From the NCBI RefSeq assembly GCF_002878395.1, contig NC_061121.1, positions 11,082,662 to 11,146,661 of the forward strand: DNA of 64,000 nt. The letters are read 5' to 3'. Position numbers and translations under genes: made by a program. Source of the DNA: Capsicum annuum (Eukaryota; Streptophyta; Magnoliopsida; Solanales; Solanaceae). Under the pieces are notes generated by a model, which was given only the letters and a program-made list of their open reading frames with translations, was not told where the DNA came from and made no database searches. Positions within the stretch are counted from its first letter, which is position 1. Each line of letters starts with the position of its first letter. Positions 42,430 to 54,767 of the stretch are shown one piece after another.

Positions 42430-44200
42430 ATGAATGCATGACTACCATAAAGATGATATACAATGGTGAAGAATGCCAAGTATATAACTGTAACTGAACA
42501 TGAAACTGAGTAAATCTAAGGAAGGCTATTACCTTAAGGTAAATCTGAATTTGCGGAGAAGAAGTGAGGATACTTGGTCCGCATATTTGCTTTTGCTTCT
42601 CAAGTATCTCCCTCAACGGACTGATTTTACCAAAGAACTTTGACCAAAGAAACTTCATTGTTCCTCAGTCTGTGAATCTGACAATCGAGGATCTAGACTA
42701 GAACCTCTTCGAAAGAGAGATCATATCGAATGTCTACGCCCTCTAAGGGAACTATGACTGCTGGGTCACTAATGCATTTCTTTAGCAAGGAGATGTGGAA
42801 TACTAGATGTGCTGAAGCTAGATTTTAAGGCAACTCAAGCTCATAATCTACCTTTTCAAAATGGCTGGGGATTTTGTAAGGACTGACATATAGGGGACTG
42901 AGATTTATTTTCTTGCCGAACCTCCTTACCCCTTTCATGGGAGAGATTTTCAAGTATATAAAATCATCGATCTTAAACTCGAGATCCCTCCTCCTCACAT
43001 CTGTATATGATTTCTATCGGCTTTGGGCTGCCCTAAGCCTTTCCCTGATCAACTAAACCTTCTCTAAAGCATTAAACTCTAGATCAGGCCCTACTACTGC
43101 GGCTTCACCTACTTCAAAACAACCAATTGAAGATCTACATAGCCTACCATAAAGATCCTCAAACGGAGCCATTTGAATACAGGAATGATAGCTGTTATTA
43201 TATGAGAATTCGATCAAAGGCAAGTGATTATCCCAACTACCTTTAAAATCAAAAATGCATGCTCTTGACATATCTTCTAGAATCTGAATGGTCCTTTCTG
43301 CTTGACTATCTATCTGAGGATGGAAAGCTATACTGAGGTGAACTTGGGTACCAAGGCCCTTTTGGAATGTTTTCCAGAAGTAAGAGGTAAACTGGGTACC
43401 TCTATCTGAGATGATGGCTACTAAGACTCCATGTAACCTGACCAACTCTCTGATATAGACTTTGGCGTAGTCCTCGGTTGAATTTGAGGTATGAAATGGC
43501 AAAAAATAAGTGGAATTGGTCATCTTATCAATGATAACCTAAATCAAATTATGCTGATGACGAGTACGAGGCAAACCCATCACAAAGTCCATGTTCACTT
43601 CTTCCCATTTCCATGTGGGAATACTAAACTCCTGCATGGACCCACTAGGATTCTAGTGCTTAATATTAGCCTGATGACACGTATATCACTTAGCTACAAA
43701 CTCTAAAATGTCTCTCTTTATCCAACTACACCAATAGGTCTCCCACAAATAGCGATAAATCTAAGTGGCCCTTAGATGAATCGAGTAACGCACGTTGTGT
43801 GATTCTATAAGAATTCGTAGCCTCAAGTCATCTATACCTAGCACACTTAACCGACCTTGGAAATAAAGCACACCATCTCCCCTTGGGATAAAAACTCTAC
43901 TTTTTGATCTCTGACTGACTCTTTCAGCTTAACTAGACTGGGGTCTCTGTCCTGCTTTTCCTTTACTTTGGAAACCAGAGATGATTCTGAACTATTCTGC
44001 CCCCACACAATACCCTCTATTGAATCGACTAAGTGGAAACCTAGTAAGGCAAGTTGATGAACTTTTTGAAATAACTTTTTCTTATCATTCTCAACATGGG
44101 CAACACTACCCATAGACAATCTACTGAGAGCATCTCCCACTACATTGGCCTTGCTTGGATTATAAAAAACATTTATGTCATAATCTATTAACAACTCCAA
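42430..44200 (-). pseudogene. Gypsy integrase and chromodomain-like tail
   Basis: Integrase inserts the cDNA. From the RNase H end (SKANVVGDALSRLSMGSV) a linker leads to a degraded zinc-binding domain near 43700-43850. The catalytic core at 43523-43053 shows MTNSTYFLPFHTSNSTEDYA, IISDRGTQFTSYFWKTF (second Asp) and HPQIDSQAERTIQILEDM (Glu). The C-terminal part has DFIYLKISPMKGVRRFGKK and, near 42540-42680, QILDCQIHRLRNNEVSLVKV with LW, the chromodomain-like end of plant chromoviruses. Several stops and frame changes (near 43050, 42826 and 42610) inactivate it. Confidence 0.8.
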
Positions 44201-45545
44201 CTATCTCCTCTGATGCAGATTTAAATCTTTCAGAGAGAACACATACTGCAAGCTTTTGTGATCTGGGAACACATCAACATGCACCCCATACAAATAGTGT
44301 CTCCATATCTTTAAGTCAAACACTACAACTGCTAACTCAAGGTCACGAGTAGGGTAATTCTTCTCATGGGGCTTAATATGTCTAGAGGCATAGGATACGA
44401 CCTTACCTCTCTGCATAAATACACAACCCAAACCTACTCTAGATGTATCACAGTACACAACAAACCCATCATAACCATCTAGTAATGTTAGAACTGGGGA
44501 TGAGGTGAGTCGAGTCTTCAACTTCTAAAAACTTTTCTCGTAGGGATCTAACCACTAAAACTTAACTTTATTCTGAGTCAATATAGACATGGGGGATGTA
44601 ATAGACAAAAATACTTCAAATAACCATGGTAATAGCCAGCTAAACCCAAGAAACTCCTAATATCTAATGGAGAGATAGGTTTAGACCAGTTTCTCACTGC
44701 TTCGATCTTTTGAGGATCAACCCTAATCCTATCCTAGAAATAATATGACCAAGGAATGTTATTGACCTTAGCCAAAATTCGCACTTAGATCATACAAAAA
44801 TCAATTGGTTCTGTTAAACTAGTTATATGTTGTGTATTATAAATGGTTTCTATATAAGGAGGCAAGATGATATCTTAAGCAAGTGCATATTCAGGACCCT
44901 TGACACAAATAGACATGTCAGAAGTTCCATGTAGATTACTTCTCAATACAGTTTCTTTCAAATTCATTAAAATTTCATGTACCAATTCTTGAATGCCTGT
45001 TATGGTAGAATATTCATATGGGACTTTCTTAGATTTTACACGTGTGATATATTTTCCTTCTATTTCTCCAAGATTCTCACTACGAGAATAGACAAGAATG
45101 TCATCAATGATGACTATGACAAACATATCCAAGTACTGCTTGAAAACCCAGTTCATCAAATCCATGAAGGCTGTTGGGGCATTTGTAAGACAAAGGACAT
45201 GACTAGAAACTCGAAGTGACCATACTAGGTTTGGAAATCTATTTTTGAAATGTCACTTTCTCTAACTTTAAGATGATGATAACTTGATCTAAGGTCTATC
45301 TTAGAAAAGTAACTGGCACCCTGAAGTTGGTCAAACAAGTCATCAATTCTAGGAAGTGGGTATTTGTTATTGACTGTGACTTTGTTCAACTGACGGTAGT
45401 CTATACACATTCTAAGAGAATCGTCTTTCTTATGCATGAATAGAACTGGTGCGCCCCATGAGAAAATACTGGACCTGATGAATCCCTTATCTAAAAGAAC
45501 CTTTAACTGTTCTTTTAACTCTTTGAGTTCTACTGGAGCCATTCT
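44201..45545 (-). pseudogene. Gypsy reverse transcriptase and RNase H, interrupted
   Basis: RT starts [20 protein letters not shown] and continues [57 protein letters not shown] (motif A) and [13 protein letters not shown] (xIDD box, about 45075-45113). Directly after it a plastid rpoA piece replaces about 25 codons. RT resumes CEFWLRSITFLGHIIS at 44783. RNase H (44521-44201) has [40 protein letters not shown] and [18 protein letters not shown] stop after HQRR at 44201-44203 follows. Confidence 0.85.
44787..45073 (-). pseudogene. rpoA: Plastid rpoA fragment (NUPT) inside the gypsy RT
   Basis: rpoA encodes the alpha subunit of plastid RNA polymerase. The minus-strand reading is [60 protein letters not shown], then, past a TAA at 44877-44875, DIILPPYIETIYNTQHITS and LTEPIDF. 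This corresponds to about residues 50-145 of the ~340-residue alpha N-terminal domain of Solanaceae plastids. Relative to my memory of the tobacco protein the changes are of H-to-Y, S-to-L, Q-to-stop and A-to-T type, as produced by C-to-T/G-to-A decay of methylated DNA. Both junctions fall within gypsy coding sequence. Confidence 0.8.
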
Positions 45546-47157
45546 TTATGGCAAAATATATATGGGATGGGTGTCTGGAAGAGGGTCTATTCAAAGTTGA
45601 TTTCTTGTTCAGGAGGAACTCCAAAAATATCTTCAGGAAACACAGAACTCATACACTACTGGGACTGACTCTGAACTAGAATCTTTGACTTGCACAAGAT
45701 GATAGACATATCCCTTGGATATTATTTTCCTCTCTCTAATGTATGAAATCAACTGACTCTTAAGAGCTGTAGTACTACCCCTCTATTCAAGGACTGGTTT
45801 ATTTGGAAAGTAAAAATGAACTATTCTGTTTCTACAATCAACCAAGGCATAGCATGAATGGAGCCAATCTATGCGGAGAATAATGTCAAAATTTGTCATC
45901 TCTAATTCTACTAAGTCTGTTGAAGTGAATTTCTGAGATATCATAATCAGACAGTTTCTATATACCTGTCGGGCTATGATAGAATAACCTACTGGGATAG
46001 AGACTGAGAAAGGTTATGTTAAGATTTCTGGTCTGACATTGAAGTTGACTGCTATGTAAGGAGTTACAAAAGATAGAGAAGCTCCTAGATCTAATAAGGA
46101 ATAAATATGTAAATGGAAGATCTGTAACATACCAGTGACCACATCAGGAGAACTTTCCTGATCTTGCCTGGATTGAAGTGCATAAAGCATGTTTGTGCGT
46201 TGCCCACTGGTGGCACTAAAAGCGGCACCCTACTGATTCGACCGACTGGACTGAGCTGAAGGATGATTATGCTGATCCTGAGAACCTAATTGAGCACAAT
46301 CCCTAATTTTATAGCTTGGCTTGCCACACCCGAAACAAATATCACTGCCAACTCTGCAGACACCCTGAAGGTTTTTGCCATATTTCTGACAAAGAGGATT
46401 TATTCGAGCACTACTGACACTACATTGTGATTTAGAGCCTGGAAGCCTATCTTTTTTATCGTTCCTAAACTTAGGTACTAGAGCACTGGCTGCGGACAGA
46501 GCTAGAACGAAAGATTTAGGAAGAAACTGGGAATGGTTACCACCTTCTGACTTGGGCTGAGTGAAATTAAAGCTACTTGTCATAGCTCTTTTGTTCTCAA
46601 TCTCTCTCCCCTTATTCTTAGCATTTTCTATCTACTGAACATGGAGCATGATCCTGGACATGTCCATATCCTTAATCAACATCATAGTTCTGCACTCCTT
46701 AACCACACTCTCTGATACTCCAGATACAAACTTGCTCATTCTGGACCTACTGTATGCTACTACATGGGGAACATACCTGGATAACTGAGTAAACTTAAGG
46801 GAATACTCTTTCACGCTCATGCTACCTTGTCTGATATTGATGAACTCTAACACTTTAGCTTCTCTCAGCTCTAAGAGAAAGAATCTATCTAGAAAATTAG
46901 TAGCAAACTCTTCCCACTCTATGGGCTCTGCATCTTTACCCCTATATACCTTCACCTGCTTAAACCACGTATGAGCTACATCTTGTAGCTGATAGGCGGC
47001 TAACTTATCACTCTCAATAGATGTCACTTCCATAGTATCTATGAATTTATGAACCTGATTGAGGAACTCTTATGGATCCTCTCCTAACTTAGATCCTGAG
47101 AATACTTCTTTTACTAAAACATGAATACTTGAAGCCATATCAAGTAGAGTCTTGTGC
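45546..47157 (-). pseudogene. Gypsy gag and protease region
   Basis: Gag (47157-46600) is retrotrans_gag-like: SDKLAAYQLQDVAHTWFKQV, EFATNFLDRFFLLELREAKV and QGSMSVKEYSLKFTQLSRYV. Its N-terminus is deleted, and the LTR joins directly to SSIHVLVKEVFSGSKLGEDP. The nucleocapsid knuckle near 46320 is CFGCGKPSYKIRDC, where Tyr replaces the conserved His. A Ser/Gln-rich stretch follows. The protease region (46150-45700) is recognisable only loosely, with LLDLGASLSFVT-like wording near 46095-46060, and has stops. No single open frame links the parts. Confidence 0.75.
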
Positions 47158-49424
47158 ATGCAGAATTAATCTAAATTTCCATAAGGTTAAAAATCTATAA
47201 TACTGATAATAATAACATCTAATAAAACATCTTGAATCCGAATATTGTCTTAACTATTCTAGTCTGAAAAGCCTCTAACTAAAATATCTGAAAGTGGAGT
47301 TGATGGGACAAGCCCCAACTAACTCTAACTAATACAATATTGAAGCTACTGTAATACTAACATAAAAGCATATCCTTAATAGATGAGGAATCACTATTGA
47401 ATCTGATACTGCTGACTGAATTTGGCTAAGCGCGGTCAGGAACTTGAGCGTCTGAACCTATGATATGAGACATTATAGCGTAAAAAGAAAGTATGTGTCA
47501 GTACGTAGAATGTACTAGTATGCTAGATGAGGTAAAGCTGAATGCAAGGGTTCATATAACTGAATATAAGAGTACATAAATAATTGAAACTACTGTAAAT
47601 ACTGAGTATGCAATAATGTAGATAAATATACAAGTATATACTGTATCTGGCCTTTTACTAAAGCTGAGTACTTAGTTCTGATAACTGAGTAACTGATATA
47701 TGAGATTTCTTAACTGAATACTGATTGACTGTGTTTGACAGTCCTGATTCTATAGAACTGAACTAAGTTTTAAACTGATACTGAAACTGATACTGTGGGA
47801 AGTAATCATCTAATCGACATGCCCCAAATAAGATAACTGAGGTCCCCAACTGGAAGGGTGTCAGTACCATGCCAAGGGTAAAGACAAAATGAAGAGTCAC
47901 CCTCATCTGGCAGATACTCTAATGAGAATAATGGAACCCTTAACTGACGGGTTAAAACACCTCATCAACCCTCATCTAGTAGGTTAATGTCTCAACCTAC
48001 GCTGGCTACGTAGTTTTGGAATGCAAGGACTACTTTTAAGGATCACACACTCTATTGGCAGGTGAGTCCCCATTCTTGGGTTCACTCGGTGCTGAATCCT
48101 GCTCCCATCTGAATGACACTGATTATTATACTAATCTAAACTAGACTAATACTGAGTTTTACGAAGTGTTGTAACTTACTGAGTTCATTGAGTTCTGTTA
48201 ACTGACTGAGTACTACTATTTCATGGCATGACTTAGAATATTCTGTAACTACTGTAGCTCAAGGTAAGAAGATATGGGTATTGAATACCCTCAGGACTTG
48301 ATAGCATTGAAAGTAAAGAATAGCATGATTTTGAAAAGCATAACAATGTTCACTTGTTCATAATCATTCATAGAGACATTTTATCAAACACTTGTACGGC
48401 ATGAGCTTATATATATGCTAGCATGTCATGATTTCATCACATGGACATTCTATCAAATACTTGGGGAGCACAACATAATGCATATAAGCATGGGTAACAT
48501 ACAAACATGGTAACTATATCACCCGAACTTGCTAATTCAAGGATTATAACATGGGAATTACACAATTCAATAAACATATTATTTCAATTTCATGGAACTT
48601 ACAATTAAATAATGGATTGAAAACCCAATTAATACCATGAACATGAATACAATCCAATTTTAAGCATGTAAATTATGAATCAATAAGCTTGTAGTTTTAA
48701 CAATGGGTTCTTGGACTCTATGGGTGAAAGGAACCCATAGATGGACATCAAACATACTTGGGAATATTAATTCTTGGAGGAATTCTTGAGTTTGTTCTTG
48801 ATTTTTTGAAAACTATGGTTTTTCCCTTTGAGAGAGAATATTTTAATCTTGAGAGAAAATAAGGAAATAATGATATAACTAGGTTAATTAGGAGTTTAAT
48901 TTCATGTTAAAAGCTAATTTGAATCTTAGAAAAAGACCCAATTACCCCTGAGAATAATAGCAAAATTCATCACTGGAGGTCCGACTTTGGTCCTCACCAT
49001 GACGCGGTGGCATCGCGGTGAGCCACTGGAATGTGGCTGGCACTGTACAAAAGGGACGACTGGGAAATTGGCTTATGGTGCGATGCGGTACCATGACAGA
49101 TCCTCACTAGAATTTGACAATTTTGAAATTGAGCCTTGGTGCGATGCGGCGTTATTGCGGAGCTTTACTGGAAAATGACTATTACCATTTGACTGGCCTC
49201 TGCGATGCGGTGATGTGCAATTGGCACAATGTTTTACAAAATATGCTATAACTTCTCACCCCGGTATCGGATTTGGACGAATTTTATATCGTTCAAATGC
49301 TGACTAAATTTCCTACGCAATGTTAAGCTCTAAATCAAAAAAATTCTAAGTATTATACAAATTTTATATAGGATAACTCATTTATTGAGAGTTAAATTAA
49401 GCTAGGAAAATACAGGATATTATA
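47158..49424 (-). repeat. Gypsy 5' LTR, 3'-truncated
   Basis: Aligns with 39969-42243 throughout. In element orientation it starts TATAATATCC at 49424 (versus TGTAATACCC in the other LTR, so the terminal TG has mutated). It stops at ATGCAG (47158), where gag sequence begins without leader or primer-binding site. Confidence 0.85.
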
Positions 49425-51315
49425 GGGGTCAATACACAAAAGTACTGGTACGTAGAACATTTCAAAAACAAAATATATTTTTTATATAACATTGTTGAAA
49501 GCATTTCATAAAAGAATGTCTGCATAAAACAATTGAAAAATACATGGGCATAATTTAATGAAATTCAAATCATCTTCTAGAACTCATGACTCAACTCTAT
49601 GTCTTACTTTTGAGCTAGGTGGTACACCTACAATTCTACAATACCATGGCTATATAGAATCCGCTCTTGACTCAGAAGCCAAGCCCCCAACCCAAGTTTG
49701 CCACATGGTATGGAGTTTCTAATTCTGATACGCCAAAGGCAACAAGGCTAGCGTATAATCCCTATATTAGGACATAATAAATCGGTATCGACAAAACACA
49801 ACTTCGAGCAATGAGTTATCTAAAATCCTTCCTTACTTGGGTAACCACCTAACTCTCTTAGAACCCATTATTAACCTTTTTGAAACATGCACCATACTAA
49901 AATCATGACCTAAAGTCTAAAAATCTACAGTCTATTTTTGTTCTGAGTCTGTTATGGCATTCATCTATTTTGGTATCGTCAAACCAAGACTTGCAAGTCG
50001 CATATATAAGCCATATTATATTATGCTTTAGTTATTTCCATCAAAACATGTCATTTCACCACCAAAGCATTTAAACATAACATGAGAGAGTCTTAGATTT
50101 CAAAACAAATAAAAACTCATGAAAAATACTCTCTATTCGATTCTTTGGCAAAGTGTTGTCATCCCTTTCATCCATTTCATGAAAGCTCTTTATTAGTAGG
50201 TATGAGCATTTATAAATCAAAGAGAAATCCCCCTCAATTATTTCATGATGCAGTAAAACCCACAAACGTTGGCAAAACACTTCCTTCAACCATGTATGTA
50301 AATAATCCTTGACATTGTCAATCAATAGGTTTTGTAACAAGACAGGAAATTCACATAAATATTGCTCTCATACAACTTTTAAATCAATAATGCATGTATA
50401 CGTGAAAACAAATTAAGTTTGGGAAAATAATCTCATAATCTATGCAAGATTTTATCATAAAATGGATTTACAACACATGTTCTTCACCCTATTCAAAATC
50501 CATTTCATGTAGAAAATAATATATATTTAAATTTTGTTTGAAAAATATATTATTCTGACCATGAAGTTTAGGATAGCCCCACGTACCTTAACGATGAAGA
50601 CACCGTGAAGAAATTGACCCTTTAAACTTGAATGTTCAAACCCTAGGTTGTTTTTCTTTTCTTGTGCTTAAGAGAGATGAAATAGGGATTTGTGATTGCT
50701 AATATGTATTTAGGGACCTTGATTTCATCTATAGATGTTTAGGGACAATTATGGAACATGTAAAGACCTTATTGCTCATAAAATAACTCCCAAACAAAGC
50801 ACTTTTGGCATTATGCAATGACCCAGGCGACGCCCAGCAGATCGCCCAAGCCAAGGTGGGTGTCGCATGGAAAATATCCTAGAACTTTAGTGGGCATCAC
50901 ATGGACAATCGCACACCCTTTCCATTGGCCCTTTGAAATTTGTCAGGCGATGTAAGACCCTTTGTATGGCGATAACTTTTCTCTTGGGTATCGGATTAAC
51001 GAAAGCTTGCTGGCATTACAAAGAAGACTCGAAGGGTTTAAATTTCATATATAGTAGTTTATGTGAATAATAATATACTAGGAGAAATAGTATTTGTAAG
51101 TTTTCCCATGCAGAATCGTCAACTAAAAGTCAGTCGGAAAGTGCCCAGCTTAACTTTTGAGCTAGGCGATTTGTATGGTGTATATTCATCTCCAAAGATG
51201 TTCCCACACTAAGGAAATGTTATTCACACTATATATAAGTAAAAGCCATTGTGTTTGGGTCTATAAAAGTAGAAAATATGGTTCAACCTTTACCCAAAAA
51301 AGTTGGGTATTACAT
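49425..51315 (-). repeat. LTR of a second gypsy element, truncated
   Basis: In minus orientation starts TGTAATACCCAACTTTTTTG at 51315 and runs to 49425, where it is broken at the right edge of the first gypsy element. Short GC-rich wording (CAGGCGACGCCCAGCAGATC near 50823) lies inside. It is probably a 3' LTR, since a polypurine tract lies immediately upstream (51316-51328). The internal domain is missing. Confidence 0.6.
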
Positions 51316-51345
51316 TATCTCCCCCTTGGGATCATTCATCCCCAA
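51316..51345 (-). other. Polypurine tract and scrap of internal gypsy sequence
   Basis: CCCAAGGGGGAGATAA on the minus strand abuts the LTR start at 51315, and GATGAATGAT precedes it, exactly like the arrangement at 42244-42270 of the first gypsy element (GAGGATGAATATTCCCAAGA). Everything further upstream has been lost or replaced by Copia sequence. Confidence 0.65.
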
Positions 51346-51429
51346 ATGTCTAGAAATATGCATATAGGTTGCCTCATCAAAAACCTTACAAGGAAAACCC
51401 AGTGGGAAAAAACCTCATAAATGAAAAAG

Positions 51430-52992
51430 AGTACAACGTGTATTAACTCCCCCTAATAAGAACATCCTTGAATCTTTGCATTCCGATCTGGTGCACCATC
51501 TTCTTGAAAGTTGCAGTTGGAAGAGACTTTGTGAATAAATCAGCCACGTTGTCACTTGAACAAATCTATTGTACATTAATAACACCATTCATTTTGAGCT
51601 CATGTGTATAGAAGAGCTTTGGCAAAATGTGTTTCGTTCTATCTCCTTTTATGAATCCTCCTTTAAGTTATGCTATGCATGCTGTATTATCTTCATATAA
51701 AAAAATGAGTACTTTGTCACATTTCAAGCCATATTTTTCTCGAATAAGGTGTGTTATGAACCTCAAGCACACATAATCTCGGCTTACTTCATGAATAGCT
51801 ATAATCTCAGCATGATTCAATGAAGTAGCTACGATAGACTGCTTTGTAGATCTTTAAGATATGGAAGTACCCCCACGTATGGGTATAAATCCTATTTGAG
51901 ATCGAGCTTTATTTGGGTCAGATAAGTACCTATTAGATACCATAATATGTGTTTAATACCATTCCAATGTCTCCTAGTAGGAGAGGAACTATACCTTTCT
52001 AACAAATTAACTGAAAAGGCTATATCAGGCCTTGTAGTATTTACAAGATACATTAGTGCACCAATTGCACTAAGATATGGTATTTCAGGATCAAGGAGTT
52101 CCTCATTCTTTTATTGAGGTCAGAATGGATCCTTATTCACATCAAGTGTTTGAACAACCATTGGAGTACTAAATGGATGTGCTCCATCCATATAGGATTG
52201 TTTCAACACCTTTTCTGTATAGGCAGATTGATGGAAAAAAAATACTGTTTGTCAAATGCTCAATTTGAAAACCTAGGCATAACTTTATATTTTCGAGATC
52301 TTTAATCTCAAATTCTTTCTTAAGGTGATCAATTGAGTTCCAATAAGATTTATATCATCGATATAGACAACAAGTATAGCAAACTCCGAAGTTCCTTTCT
52401 TTATAATAACACATGGGCAAATTTCATCATTCGTATAACCTTTCTTAAATAAATATTTACTAAGACGGTTATACCATATGCGTCCAGATTGCTTCAAACC
52501 ATATAATGATATTTGCAATCTAATGGAATACATTTTCCAAGGCTTTGAACTATATGCTTTCGGCATTTTAAATTCTTGGAAAATTTTCATGTATATCTTA
52601 TTATCAAGTGATCCATATAGATAGTCTGTTACCACATCCATCAAATGTATTTCAAGTCTCTCATGGAAATTGAAACTAATAAGATAATGCAATGTTATTG
52701 CATCCATAATTGGTGAATATGTCTCGTAATAATTGACATCAGGCCGTTGTGAAAAAACTTGTGAAACAAGGCATGCCTTATACCTTTGTATTTCATTTTT
52801 CTCATTTCTTTTTTGCACAAATACCCATTTATAGACAACAGGCTTAACACCATTAGGTGTTTGAGCTATAGGTCCAAAGACTTCATGTTTCGCAAGTAAA
52901 TTCAATTCAGATTGAATTGCTTCTTGCCAAATTGGCGAGTCATTTCTTTTTCGACATTCTGTGACAGATCGAGGTTCAAGATCCTCACTCAC
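51430..52992 (-). pseudogene. Outer Copia reverse transcriptase and RNase H
   Basis: RT (52992-52285) starts RSVTECRKRNDSPIWQEAIQ and shows VYKWVFVQKRNEKNEIQRYK, MDVVTDYLYGSLDNKIYMKI, SLYGLKQSGRIWYNRLSKYL and AILVVYIDDINLIGTQ with the YIDD box intact. The conserved A in ARLVAQ is C (KACLVSQ), and MDVVTAFL reads MDVVTDYL. The RNase H part (52280-51430) is in pieces: SNAGYLSDPNKARSQ-like wording near 51880-51930 and the end FTKSLPTATFKKMVH near 51500-51545. There are stops between pieces. Confidence 0.8.
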
Positions 52993-54037
52993 TTACATGA
53001 TTTTCATTGCAACATTACATGCAGTGACATAATCTACTACTATTTCAGATTGATTCAGGTTACATTATTTGAATTTATGGATAGTTCCTCATTTTCTTGA
53101 GTCTCAGGCTCATTAATTCCTTCAAGAATATTAACATTGCTCAAATCTTGAACTTCCATACGAGGATCTTTCGTAGTGTCATCTTGACCATTTTTTTCTA
53201 TGATTTCGATCCTTAGAACCTAATGGTTTACCACGCTTCAAGCATGCTTTAGATTCATTAGCCATGACACTAGTGGATGGTCCTTTAGGGAAATCAATTC
53301 GAATTGGGACATTCTATGCAGGAATATATGATTTAGTGATCCTTTTAAAATCTGCAAATATGTCTGGCATTTGATTTGTAATTTTCTGCAGATGAATAAT
53401 CTTTTGTACTTCTTGCTCACAAATAGAAGCACGTGGATCAAGATGAGATAGTGATGGATTTTTTTTCACAAAATTTCTCTTTTGATGTCACTATTTTCTC
53501 TTTCTAATTTTGGGAAAACTATCTCATCAAACTGACAATCTGCAAATTGAGCAATGAACATATCTCCCATTAATGGTTCAAGATAGCGAATAATGAATGG
53601 TGTTTCAAACCGAACATAAATGCCTAACCTTCTTTGGGGGCCTATCTTAGTGCAATTTGGTGGTCTATAGGCGTATATACACCGCACTGAAAAATTCTCA
53701 AATGAGATATATTAGGCTCTTAACCCAAAACCAATTGCAACAGAGAATATTTATGATAATTTGTCGGTATAAGATAAACAAGTATTGCAGCATGCTAAAT
53801 TGCATGACCCCAAATAGAAGTGGGCAACTTAGTCTTCATAAGCAATGGTCTTGCTATCAACTGCTGATGTTTAGTTAATGACTCGACAAGGCCATTTTGA
53901 GTGTGAACAAGGGGTACGAGATGTTTTACTCTTATCCTAATTGATAAGCAACAGTCATTAAATTCTTGGGATGAAAATTCTGTAGCATTATCAAGGTGAA
54001 TAAGCTTAATTTGATTATCGGGAAATTATGCCCGCAA
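52993..54037 (-). pseudogene. Outer Copia linker between integrase and RT
   Basis: Fragments typical of the integrase C-terminus are readable: RCIYAYRPPNCTKIGPQRRL and GIYVRFETPFIIRYLEPLMG at 53687-53560, then TGDMF-like text and the acidic linker. The frames are broken by several stops. The region connects the integrase core to the RT. Confidence 0.65.
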
Positions 54038-54767
54038 TCATATCATTTGTGCCAATAATTTTGCAAATGCCAAGTTGCAAGATGACAAAAGGCACACATG
54101 AGACCATCTAGAAGAAGCATCTATTATGACCATAAAGTATCTAAACGATACACTAGGTGGGTGAATGGGTCCGCAAATATCCCCATGTATGCATTCTAAG
54201 AATGCGGGGGACTCAATCCCAACTTTTGTTGGTGATAGCCTAATAAGACTTAATATAAGACTTAAGTATTGATCCAGGATGTCACAGACGATCCTGCCAA
54301 AGCACAAAAGTATTGAAATTAGTAAACTTTTGATTTACTATAGAATGTGCCTCAATTACATAAATCTTTGTCCAATACAGGCCAGAAGATAAAGAAGGGA
54401 ACTTTTCAATAACACATGTTTGCCCAAAGACATTCTTGGTGATACCAAGATATTCAAAATTCATCTCATCAATTGTCTTGATATGATAACCATTTTCACG
54501 TGTATCTTTAAAACTCATCAAGTTTCTCTGAGATTTAGGAGGAAATATGACATTATTTATGATGAGTTTAGTTCCCTTGGGCAAGATTATGGTGGCTTTT
54601 CCGAAGCCTTCAATCAAATTAGCACTACCAGAAATTGTAGTAACATTATTCTTGCCCATGTTTAGATGAGAAAAATATTTCTCGTCTTTGAATATCGTAT
54701 GTGTAGTGCCAGAATCAATCAAATAAATATCTTCACAATTGGACAACTTACTTTGAAAATTATACAT
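54038..54767 (-). pseudogene. Outer Copia protease, gag-pre-integrase and integrase start
   Basis: The frame 54767-54285 holds the protease LIDSGTTHTIFKDEKYF (D-S-G active site) and ISGSANLIEGFGKATIILPK. The integrase zinc-binding beginning FVLWQDRLGHPG ends it near 54284. The integrase core (54307-54038) has HGDICGPIHPPSVSFRYFMV and IDASSRWSHVCLL (first Asp). A frame change near 54285 separates the parts. Confidence 0.8.

Larger units (their letters stand above)
39510..49424 (-). mobile_element. Ty3/gypsy retrotransposon with chromodomain-like end (chromovirus), decayed
   Basis: Minus-strand order is 5' LTR (truncated), gag, protease, RT, RNase H, integrase, chromodomain-like tail, polypurine tract, 3' LTR. 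Pol order RT-RH-INT identifies Ty3/gypsy. The LTRs differ at roughly one base in eleven by eye, so the insertion is old. The 5' LTR lacks about 455 bases of its 3' end and the element lacks the primer-binding site and gag start, apparently in one deletion. Flanking 5-mers (CTCAA and GGGGT) do not match, so no target duplication is claimed. Clade Tekay/Del is suggested by the tail motif and long LTRs (inference). Confidence 0.9.

Noticed and set aside
44875..45165. A novel domain fused to the gypsy RT
   Set aside because: The extra 60 residues read as plastid rpoA, and RT coding resumes beyond, so it is an insertion and not a new fusion protein.
39505..49429. Five-base target duplication of the gypsy element
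   Set aside because: CTCAA on the left and GGGGT on the right do not match; the right terminus is also mutated.
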